Shown here: in pieces, positions 1 through 7,644 of the stretch
Layout of the letters: each line of letters starts with the position of its first letter
Position numbering within the stretch: the stretch's first letter is position 1
The notes under the pieces: model-generated
The model's input: only the letters and a program-made list of their open reading frames with translations
Database searches by the model: none
What the model was told of the DNA's origin: nothing
DNA from: Neovahlkampfia damariscottae
Taxonomy: Eukaryota; Heterolobosea; Selenaionea; Neovahlkampfiida; Neovahlkampfiidae
NCBI GenBank assembly: GCA_016618085.1
Contig: JABLTG010000307.1
Location: 1-10,013 of the forward strand
Length of the DNA stretch: 10,013 nucleotides
Reading direction: 5' to 3'
Made by a program: the position numbers and the translations under genes

Positions 1-120
1 CCCAAAACCCAAACCCAAAACCCAAAACCCAAAACCCAAACCCCAAACCCAAACCCAAACCCAAACCCAAAACCCAAAACCCAAAACCCAAAACCCAAAA
101 CCCAAAACCCAAAACCCAAG
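1..120. repeat. Telomere repeat tract (C-rich strand), mixed CCCAAAA/CCCAAA
   Basis: Seventeen uninterrupted units fill bases 1-114: eleven CCCAAAA, five CCCAAA and one CCCCAAA, followed by a final CCCAAG that merges into unique sequence. The C-rich strand reads 5' to 3' into the chromosome, which is the orientation expected at a left chromosome end. The G strand is therefore TTTTGGG and TTTGGG mixed. The seven units nearest the unique sequence are all CCCAAAA, while the outer part is mixed. Mixed T-number repeats are known where telomerase misincorporates or slips, as in Paramecium. Identification as telomere is by position and repeat form. Confidence 0.93.
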
Positions 121-225
121 GAATATCATCATTGGGCTTGTTATGACTAAGGTGATTATGGAAGTAAAGAGTCCAAAAAAATAACATTATTTGCTGGAAA
201 GATGCCTATAATAAATATAATATAA
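121..225 (+). pseudogene. Short frame remnant abutting the telomere
   Basis: Directly after the telomere a + frame reads EYHHWACYD, then TAA at 148-150, then GDYGSKESKKITLFAGK and on to a stop at 223-225. The amino acid mix (aromatic, Cys, His, Gly) looks protein-like rather than like random AT-rich DNA, but the frame is only 34 codons and is broken by a stop. It may be the tail of a gene cut by telomere addition. I recognise no family, and chance cannot be excluded at this length. Confidence 0.25.
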
Positions 226-226
226 T

Positions 227-532
227 TTATTTAATGTTAATTTTAGGGATAGTACCATATGTTGCCACAATTTCAACGTTGATATTTATGTCTTCTTGAA
301 TTAATTTAATTACCTTTTCAAGCTCATGTGTGTTTTCTCGAAACGATAATATTATTGGAAATTCATAAACATCTTTCATAATATGTTTCCACCCAATTTC
401 TTTGAAAATTTTTTTGCTTTTTTTTGAAAAGTTACTTCCTTTATCAAAAATAAGCCATTTGATTCTTTCATTATAAGTAAACACACCATTGGGATCTCGG
501 AGTATTATTGGTAAAGCTTTAATAAGATCCAT
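227..532 (-). CDS. Hypothetical protein, subtelomeric, 101 aa
   Basis: This leftward ORF runs from an ATG at 532 to a TAA at 227-229, about 107 bases from the telomere tract. The protein begins MDLIKALPIILRDPNG and alternates likely strands (IKWLIFD, FPIILSF, VEIVATYG) with likely helices (KKSKKIFKEIGW, THELEKVIKLIQED), so it reads like a small alpha/beta fold. There is no signal peptide or membrane segment. I do not recognise the family. The frame stays open upstream to about 655 without another ATG, so the real gene could be longer, spliced, or a 5'-truncated copy. It faces away from the cysteine-rich ORF starting at 613, with 80 bases between the two starts. Confidence 0.5.
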   Translation of the reverse strand: MDLIKALPIILRDPNGVFTYNERIKWLIFDKGSNFSKKSKKIFKEIGWKHIMKDVYEFPIILSFRENTHELEKVIKLIQEDININVEIVATYGTIPKINIK

Positions 533-612
533 GTATGAATTTGAATTTTTTTTTTCATCGTTTAAATTTACTTCTTTGTATAGTTGATTGATATGTAGTA
601 TTTTTACTAAAT
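533..612. promoter_or_regulatory. Putative divergent promoter gap between two small ORFs
   Basis: These 80 bases separate the ATG of the leftward ORF (532) from the ATG of the rightward ORF (613). They are very AT-rich with a T run at 545-554. Any promoter for both genes must lie here or inside the opposite ORF. I see no specific motif, so the call rests on position alone. Confidence 0.25.
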
Positions 613-924
613 ATGATAAAACAAATTGGACACATTGAAGTGAGAAAAAACCCAAAAAACCATATCAAGTATTGTGGTGGATGTGAAGCAAGATTCAATG
701 TTAAATGTAAGAGAACCGATATAAAAAGCAAGAAGTGGAAGGATGAACTTGATTTATTTTGTGATTATCCTTTGTTTAACAAAAGTATTTGTTTATGCAA
801 ACAGTGCTTTGTTACAGCAAAGAGTATTAGAGAAGCTTCAGCTGTCAGAATTGCAAAAGGATTAGAATTATTAAAGAGCACAATGAAAGAAGAAAAAAAA
901 ATAGAAAAAAAGAAGAAGAAATGA
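613..924 (+). CDS. Hypothetical cysteine-rich (putative zinc-binding) small protein, 103 aa
   Basis: A single open frame runs from ATG 613 to TGA 922-924. The first 70 residues hold seven cysteines: C21-x2-C24, C32, C50, C60-x-C62-x2-C65. Paired CxxC and CxCxxC knuckles of this kind usually bind zinc. The stretch RKNPKNHIKYCGGCE precedes the first pair. A helix-like segment (AKSIREASAVRIAKGLELL) follows, and the protein ends in a Lys/Glu tail with a final five-lysine run. It has no signal peptide or membrane segment. I cannot assign it to a named family; a nucleic-acid- or protein-binding role is inference from the cysteines and the basic tail. The start was chosen as the first ATG of the frame. 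Confidence 0.55.
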   Translation: MIKQIGHIEVRKNPKNHIKYCGGCEARFNVKCKRTDIKSKKWKDELDLFCDYPLFNKSICLCKQCFVTAKSIREASAVRIAKGLELLKSTMKEEKKIEKKKKK

Positions 925-1328
925 TAAAATCAATTGAATAATCAAAAAAAAAAGGCTATGGATGAGATAACAACTAATCAAGGCATTTATATTTTTTGAA
1001 TGAAATGAAGTCAATGTTCTTTTCCAAGTTTAAATTTTCAATTTGGTAGTTCTTTGAGCTTTAAATACTAAGAAAAAACTTTCAAATATTTTTAAAAATT
1101 TTGAATAATGATAAAAAAGAAAAAATTACAAAAGAGCTTTAAATAGAAAACCCTAAAAACGTCAAAATTAAAGTTCAATATGGTCAAAATATTTGTAATT
1201 TGAGTTGTAACTTTAAAATTTATTTTAAATGATATTTAGTTTACAAATTTATAGTAGAACAACAACGACTGATTTTCAAAGGTTAATTAAATCAAATAAT
1301 CAAAGATTGTTATTTTTCTGTTGTTTTC
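925..1328. other. Subtelomeric stretch without a recognisable gene
   Basis: About 400 AT-rich bases with stops in all frames. The longest protein-like fragment is on + near 1148-1230 (NPKNVKIKVQYGQ and following), which has no start and which I do not trust. I see no tRNA, repeat array or mobile-element end. Confidence 0.5.
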
Positions 1329-1800
1329 TTTTTTTTTTACCTTCACATCTATTTTTTTAGATGTGTCCATCTTTTTTGATGGTTTTACTTTTTTTTACCT
1401 TGTTATTTTGAGATCAGCAAGATACAAAGCAGAAACAGAACCCCCAAGAGCACCAGCATCAATAACAAATACATACCTTCCTTTTGTTATTTTATTCTCT
1501 CTGAATTCTGCCATGGCTATCCAAAATCCAATTTTTTTTTTTTTGAATCTTCAAAAACCATGGTATAAACAAAGCCTTTTGAGTCAACAGCCTTCTAACT
1601 TGTTATTCCTGTCTTATACTCTTTCTTGTCATTTTTTTTTCCTCCACCTTTATCATTTTTCTCATACGAACCAACCCTTCAAATTTTAAAGATTATTCCT
1701 TGATTTTGTATGCTCTTCCCATATAAATAGAACTTTAGTGTGTTTATTTTCAGATTTTCCATCATTGATAATCAACAACCAGGTGCTTCAATATGACAGA
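1329..1800 (-). pseudogene. Probable decayed leftward gene, frames broken at A-runs
   Basis: On the minus strand several protein-like pieces follow each other in order but in different frames. They are a piece with NDGKSENKHTKVLFIWEEHT (about 1770-1685), then KAVDSKGFVYTMVFEDS (from 1594), then MAEFRENKITKGRYVFVID and GALGGSVSALYLADLKITR (1514-1398), then KMDTSKKIDVKVKKK (about 1370-1330). The frame changes at homopolymers: A13 (T-run 1532-1544) lies between the second and third piece and A8 (1389-1396) after the third. An in-frame TAG at 1597-1595 precedes the second piece. Local GC is higher than in nearby noncoding DNA. I do not recognise the family. It could be an ancient pseudogene, or an intact gene whose A-runs were miscalled or whose introns I could not place. 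Confidence 0.4.
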
Positions 1801-1866
1801 AGGTATTTTCCAAACATCGATTTGATTGGTCAACGATATTTTCGTCAAACTTAGCGAACCAACAAC

Positions 1867-4800
1867 ATGATTTTTGAGTCTTTCATATTTTCTTTCAGTG
1901 CTGTTGAAAATAAGGTATGAAAAAAAAATAAATTATTCAGTATAAAAAGGACAAATATATCGAAAAAATTACAAAATTTGGAGGTAAAACTGAAACTGAT
2001 TATACAAATAATGTGACTCATTTAATTGCATCCAAAGCATGTACAGAAAAATGTAGAGAAGCAAGGTTAATCGAAACACCAATAATTTTTCCAGAATGGA
2101 TCGATAAATGTATAGAACAAAAACAACTGTTACCTACAGACCCATACAAATTATCACCATTAACTGGATGTACAATATCATCATCTGGATTTGATTCATG
2201 TAAAAAATAATTTTTTTTTTTTTATTTTTTATTTTTTATCAGATTCAAAAGGTCAAATTTCTGATGTCATCAATGAACTTGGAGGAACATTTGTAAATGA
2301 TTTTAGCAGAAGATGCACTCATTTAATTTCTCAGGTAAAAGAAAAACTTGACTCATTTAACTTTTAGAAACCAGAAGGAAAGAAAGTTGAACATGCCATA
2401 AAATGGAAAATACCAATTGTAAAAATTGACTGGTTGTACGTTATAAAATCACATGGATATTGTTATGAACATGAACATTCTTTTCCTGAATTAGCTTCTT
2501 TTTTGGATGTTGATTCACTTTCACAAACATCAACAAAATCAATAATCTCACCAACCATTTTAAAATCGAATTCTTTAGGAAGTGAACAAGGATCTTCAAA
2601 TTTTAATAATCTCGATGATTTAAATCAAGAAGGAGAAAATGATGAAGAAGAAGGAATATTTTTATTTGAAAATTGTTCATTCATTTTAGAGAACTTTTCA
2701 AAAGAAGAAATATTTGAAATAGTAAAAAACAAAAACATTTTATTTGAAATTTATAAATAGGATAAAATGTTGGCATTTATGGGTGCAAGTAGAACACCAT
2801 TTTTTAGTCAATCAAAAGAAACTATTATTTTAATTAATTCATCTTTTCTTTCAAATTCTGAAGTAGAAAAATATTCAAATATGAAATCTGATATGATTGT
2901 TGGAAATTTAGAGTGGTTGAGAGAATGTTATAAAAAAAGAGAAATTGTAGCTGTTGATGATTTTGTAAAGAGTATTATATTTTATTATTTTTTTAAACAT
3001 CAAATGAATAGGACCAAAAAAAAGAAATATTGATTCAATTTCTGATTCAAACGAGAATAAAAATAAAAAAAGAAAAACTATTCATCATGTTGATACATCT
3101 TCATTTCTTGGATTATATCAACAAAATGATATGATTCCAAGTTCGACACCACAAATAAAGAAATCAAAATCAATCAAAAAAGAAGAATTTATTAAAAAAG
3201 AAGAACCAAAAATTGAAGAATTGATATCAAATTCAAAGACATTAAAATCAAAGATAAATACAAAGACAAATGAAGAAAATGAAGAAAAAAGTACATTAAA
3301 ATCCATTCAAAAAATTGAATCCAAGACAGTTGAAATGAATGATATTATCACTCCAACAAAAATTCAAAATCCAATATCAAATTTATTTGATGGAATGTTA
3401 TTCAACATTTCTTTTGTATCAAAAGATGAATTAAAATTGAAAAGATTAATTGAAAAATACTCTGGAATGATTACATCTTCATTTGATCATTTTATTGTAT
3501 TTCCATTCAAAATTGAAGATGATATTAGTGATAAATATTTAGGTAAATTTATAACAAAGAAATGGATCATTGATTGTATTGAATCTGATAAAGTTTTAGA
3601 TTTAAAAAAAAAGATATTATATCAACCAATTGTAATTCGAAATAAAAACAAAAAAGAAGGTAAAAATAAATTAGATTATTTATTTGAAAGTTAAAATTTC
3701 AACTGCATCAATTCATGGTGATGAAAAAGATGATTTGAAAGAAATTATTGAAATATTAGGTGGTAGATTAATATCTGGAATGGACAAATCAACAGATTAT
3801 TTAATTGTAAGAAATAAAGAGAACAAGAAATATCAATATGCTAAAGATAATAATATACCAATTGTAATACCTCAATGGATACTTGAATGTGGAAAAAAAG
3901 GTTTTTTTGTAAATGAATTTCCTTATCTTTATGAAAATACTTATGATATTATTGAATCACAACAAGAGATAATTGAACAACCAAAACCAAATCAAAAACA
4001 AATTTCAAACAAAAATGAGATATCAAAAAATGAAAGTGATGATGACTCTTTTGATATTGAACAAAAAAAAACTGAACAATCAGTGAAACATTTGAGTGAT
4101 AAAGAAGATGAAATTCTTATTAAAGGGGACTCAATTGATAAAAATGAAGTTATTCCAATAACAAAACAGGATAATCCAGTTGAATCACCTCCAAAAAAAG
4201 ATTCAGGTGTAAATTCAATGGATTCTATTGTTCATTCACAATCATCATGTGATAGTTGGAATAATGCTCCACCTCCTGATGTACTTTTGACAACAGATAT
4301 TAATTCATTTCAAAATGAAATGAAACAATTAATTGAATCATCAGGCCAAGAAGAATCTCAAATATCACCTATAACTAAAGCATCGTTGATTACTCCAGTC
4401 AGAAAAAGAAAATATCGTAAAAAAAAACAAGAAGAAGAAATCCTATCAACACAACATTCAAAAGTTTTTCAAAATGATATTGAAATTAATGAGGATAATT
4501 CAAACTCAGAATTAATATCAAACCCAAATTTTATCAAACCTGTTCCTCGAGGATCAGATATCAATTTAGAAAAATCACAAATATTTAAATATGTCAACAA
4601 AAAGAATAACATTTTAGAAAATGATGAAAAATTATTTTTATTGAGTGGATTTGATGCAGAAAATTCCAAGGCTTCATTTATTGAGAGTAAGTGAATTGAT
4701 ATTTATTAATTTCATCAAGAAATTACATCATTAGGTGGAAGGGTGACTGAAGATTATTATGATGATTTTACTCATTTAATTACAACTTCAGCAAAGAAAT

Positions 4801-5252
4801 ACTCATTAAAACTTTGTTGTGCATTGGCAGCTGGTGGTATTTGGATTTTACAACCAAGTTTTATTCATGATAGTTTTGATGAAGGAAATTGGGTATCAGA
4901 GATTTCAAGAGAATGGAGTGAAGAATATCTCCCCGATGTAAATGTTGACATGAATATTGTCAAAGCAATAAAGTTAAGGAGACAAAGTGATAAAAAAGCA
5001 TTCGAAAATTGGAATATTGGATTAGGAATGAGTGATGCTGGAATAATAACACTTTTAAAAGTTGGAGGTGCAACTGTGATAGATTTGGATAATGATGAAG
5101 AAATTGAAATTATGACACATTTGATAATTGATAATCACAGCATTGGAAGTCAACTTTCATTAAAAATTGAAAAATGGAGAAAAATTAATGGAACATTTAG
5201 AATAACAAAAAAACAAGAAGTCAGTTCAGGTTTAACTAAAAATTTAGAATAA
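1867..5252 (+). CDS. Seven-BRCT scaffold protein, TopBP1/PTIP class
   Basis: Removing seven introns of 26-43 nt gives a 1046-residue protein. Exons: 1867-1914, 1941-2199, 2243-2334, 2368-2721, 2761-2971, 3012-3659, 3691-4686, 4720-5252. BRCT repeats lie at about 1-90, 92-185, 229-320, 447-530, 538-615, 851-927 and 964-1030. Most show the GG turn, a THLI-like strand and the helix Trp (W69, W303, W506, W600, W911). BRCT2 (CTHLISQKPEGKKVEHA) and BRCT5 (ENKKYQYAKDNNIP) resemble the phosphopeptide-binding repeats of TopBP1. BRCT6-7 resemble the C-terminal pair of PTIP/MDC1. Basic nuclear signals appear at 322-326 (RPKKR), 338-343 and 772-783 (TPVRKRKYRKKK); the linker 616-850 is acidic and Ser/Asn-rich, with SP/TP sites. 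The family bridges phosphoproteins in replication initiation and ATR checkpoint signalling. The start is the first ATG in frame, preceded by an in-frame TAG; no upstream BRCT0 was found. The 3' end overlaps the THUMPD1-like gene by 9 bases. Confidence 0.85.
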
Positions 5253-6229
5253 TTTTATTCCTCCAATTTTCTTTGATTCTTTTTCAGATTTCTTTTTTTC
5301 ATCAGGTTTTTTCATTGTATCTAGACTTGTTTCTTTATTTTCTTCTTCTTTCTTGACTTTATGTTCTTCATTTTGATTTGATTCTTTCTTTTCTTCTTTT
5401 TTAACTACTTCACCACTTTCTCTCAATTTATTTAAATTCAATTCAAAATTATTCATGTAATCATCAATTATTCCAATACCACACATTGTTTTAAATACAA
5501 CAATAAAAATAACAATAAATGGTTTTGTTAAATCAACAAAATGATATCCTTTAATAGATTTACCAATGATATCAATGCATTGTTTTTGTTTAATTGTATC
5601 ATTATGAACAACTTTTATCATTGATTTCCAAGATTTCATTGAACCTACAGCATTCTCTTGTGTTGATTCATATTTTGAAAAATAATTTCCTATTAAATCT
5701 TTTGAACATCTTTCAATATTTTCTAAAGATGCATGACATGAAGTTTGAATAGGTGTCATTTTATACAAATATCTAGTTTTTATCCCATTTTCATTTGAAA
5801 CTTCTTTCATTATTTTTTTTACCATTATTTCAGGTGATATCTTTTTTGATAAAAATCGAATAATGAATAATCCTTTTGCTCCTGTTTCTAAAATTTCCAT
5901 TTGTGCTCCATCACTGAGAGACTCTATTTCTTCTGTTAAACTTTTTGATTCCAAAGTTGTATCTTCCACTTCTTCTTCTTCTTCTTCTTCTTCTTCCATT
6001 TCATTTATAAACTATTTTAAGTTAAATTTATCAATATATTACTTGTTCTAAAATATTTGTCGCTTCAATTCTAGCTTCTCTTTCTCTTATAGTAGGACAA
6101 GTGAATAAAATACCTAAATTGATAAATATTCATTTTTTTACCTTTGACATTATTTATTCCTTGAAATTTCTTTGTAGAAAATTTTTGTTTTTTTTTCTTT
6201 CCTTCATTAAAATTTGTTTTTCTCTTCAT
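5244..6229 (-). CDS. TAN1: THUMPD1/Tan1-like tRNA acetylation adaptor
   Basis: Three exons (6229-6142, 6113-6043, 6011-5244) separated by introns of 28 and 31 nt encode 308 residues. Family knowledge: Tan1/THUMPD1 binds tRNA and works with the Kre33/NAT10 acetyltransferase to make N4-acetylcytidine in the D-arm of tRNA-Ser and tRNA-Leu. The basic N-terminus leads into GILFTCPTIREREARIEA (30-47), the start typical of this family. A nine-Glu tract (about 59-67) and acidic linker follow. The THUMP region is at about 137-245, with RYLYKMTPIQTSCHASLE early and VDLTKP (212-217) and CGIGIIDDYM (230-239) late, all close to family consensus. A Lys/Glu-rich tail ends the protein. The first ATG of exon 1 was chosen; without splicing the N-terminal family motif would be lost. 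Its start is 46 bases from the divergent bL35m start. Confidence 0.9.
5969..5995. repeat. CTT/GAA trinucleotide microsatellite, nine copies
   Basis: Nine tandem CTT units on + read as GAA on the minus strand and encode the poly-glutamate tract of the THUMPD1-like protein. The run is pure, so its length is likely to vary between strains. Confidence 0.9.
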
Positions 6230-6275
6230 TTTAATTTTCGTCCAATTAGATTTGTATCAACCAACTTTTAACAGA
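6230..6275. promoter_or_regulatory. 46-base putative bidirectional promoter, THUMPD1-like / bL35m
   Basis: Only 46 bases separate the ATG codons of two divergent genes, both serving translation. The gap must contain both 5' leaders and core promoters unless these reach into the coding regions. It includes CCAAT on + (6242-6246), but I would not call this a functional box without data. The call is by position. Confidence 0.4.
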
Positions 6276-6671
6276 ATGTTTGGTAAACTTTTTAAAACAT
6301 GTTCAAATTTAATTCTGAAACCAAATTCAAATAATTTCTTCAAAAAAAACTTATTATTTTCAACTCAAACAAGAAATAAAGTTTCAGTAGTTTATCAAAA
6401 AAAAATGAAAATACAAATGATGAAAAATAGTAAATACAAATTGAAAACAAAATCATCTTTAAATAAGAGATTAAGGTAAAACAAATTGAATAAAAAATAA
6501 ATAAAAAAAAGATTAACTGGTTCAGGAAAAATAAAATTAAGAAAACCTGGTCATAGCCATAAAGCTTGGAATAAAAGTTCATCAAGATTAAAAAGATTAA
6601 CAAAATGGTCATATATTGAATCTGGAAAATTAAGAAAAAATTTACTCAAAATGATGTATACAGGAAAATAA
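6276..6671 (+). CDS. MRPL35: Mitochondrial large-subunit ribosomal protein bL35m
   Basis: Two exons (6276-6475 and 6512-6671) joined across a 36-nt intron encode 119 residues. The C-terminal half carries the bL35 signature: KLKTKSSLNKRLR, then LTGSGKIKLRKPGHSHKAWN, then SSSRLKRL, matching bacterial L35 in order and spacing. Residues 1 to about 50 are an extension rich in Lys, Asn, Phe and Leu with almost no acids (MFGKLFKTCSNLILKPNSNN), as expected for a mitochondrial targeting peptide. The protein is therefore most likely a nucleus-encoded component of the mitochondrial 50S-type subunit. The intron splits the family motif between LR and LTGSG, so without splicing the domain is broken. ATG 6276 is the first ATG of the frame. 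The TAA at 6669-6671 lies 3 bases from the stop of the convergent RlaP gene. Confidence 0.9.
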
Positions 6672-6674
6672 ACT

Positions 6675-7539
6675 TTATTTCAAACTTTTTCTAAAAATTA
6701 AATCTAATAATTTTAAATCAATTGACTCAATTTTATCATCACTTCTATGTAATTTACCATATTCTGAATTTAAATCTCTTAATTTTGTTATCCAATCATC
6801 TAATTCTTTTATTCTATTTTCTTTGTTCCATTGTCCTGATTTTTCTTTTTTTCTTTTAATTAAAATATTAATTTCATCTCTACAATTATTTGGTATTTCA
6901 ATATATTTTAATAATTCTTCAAAATTTGAAGGTGGTAAAACACCTGAAAATGATTCGTTCACTCTTAAATATTCAGATGAAAGTAAATGTCGTAAAATAT
7001 AAATATATTTTTTACGATTGATTAATTCTTTTCCTTTTATATAATCTATCCAATTCGTTCTTGCAATTGAATGATAAAATAATAATATTCTAATTCTTGA
7101 AAAATTATTGGCACATAACTCTCTTAAATCTGAAATACAATCATCTTCCAAATAAATATATTTAGTTTCTAACCATTCTAATATTGGTATATTTGTTGAT
7201 CTAAACAATCTTAAACCCTAATATTATTTTAATTTTCATCAGTAAAAATACCTTTCGAAACTCAGTCAGTTTTATATCAAGTTTATCATCATCTTTAAAT
7301 ATAATTTCATTATTTGGATTCTCTTCAATTGATAAATACCAATTTATGTCTTTATGCACATAAAAACCTCTTACATCAAAATCTGAGTCTTGTGATTCTA
7401 AACCAAATGATTTTGAACCTGCTTCAACAGCAAATATTATTTTCACATTATTTTTCTCTTCTATATCATTTAATGCATCAAATACAATTTTAATTTCTTC
7501 ACTTTCTTTAAGTCTTGTTTGTTTATTGGATGAATTCAT
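6675..7539 (-). CDS. RlaP-type nucleotidyltransferase (COG3541/YcgL family)
   Basis: Two exons (7539-7252 and 7217-6675) with a 34-nt intron encode 276 residues. The N-terminal half is a polymerase-beta-like nucleotidyltransferase fold: GSKSFGLESQDSDFD (41-55) gives the GS motif and the metal-binding pair D53-x-D55; RGFYVHKDINWYLSI follows. A third acidic residue is probably D88 in KLDIKL. The intron sits exactly between EFRK and GLRLFRSTNIPILEWL, a strongly conserved stretch in this family that only appears after splicing. The C-terminal half is helical, as usual for the family. Family knowledge: these enzymes are predicted nucleotidyltransferases, in bacteria sometimes linked with RNA ligases in RNA-repair operons; the substrate is unknown. 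No RNA ligase lies nearby here. The family is mostly bacterial, so ancient transfer is possible, but intron and base composition match the neighbours. The chosen ATG (7539) is the first of its frame. Confidence 0.82.
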
Positions 7540-7644
7540 AAAATGATTTGATTGGATATTAACCAAGGTTTTGAATTTTTATAGGTTTGAGTTTGGGGGT
7601 ATTTAATAGGTTTGAGATATGAGATTGTTAATAAAAATATAATT
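7540..7644. promoter_or_regulatory. Intergenic gap with an 11-base direct repeat upstream of RlaP
   Basis: This 105-base gap separates the stop of the phosphodiesterase gene (7645) from the ATG of the RlaP-like gene (7539), both on the minus strand. It contains ATAGGTTTGAG twice (7581-7591 and 7606-7616), 25 bases apart, with a G-rich stretch between. On the minus strand the repeats lie about 40-80 bases before the RlaP start. Promoter function is inferred from position. Confidence 0.35.

Noticed and set aside
148-150. TAA read as glutamine (ciliate-like code), because of the telomere type and the in-frame TAA at 148
   Set aside because: None of the five recognised multi-domain genes has TAA, TAG or TGA inside a conserved domain once introns are removed, and TAA ends all five at plausible C-termini. 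The standard code fits.
925-1328. tRNA, rRNA or other structured RNA gene in the long gap
   Set aside because: No cloverleaf-like arms, T-loop motif or conserved rRNA sequence could be seen by eye.
1321-1689. Plus-strand ORF of Phe/Ser/Leu-rich protein
   Set aside because: It is the complement of A-rich coding-like minus sequence; the Phe runs are T-runs. The minus reading has better protein character.
1801-1905. Coding-like minus frames opposite the first BRCT exon (for example FAKFDENIVDQSNRCLENTF)
   Set aside because: Several frames on both strands stay open here because local GC is higher. The BRCT frame on + has clear family support, so the others cannot be preferred.
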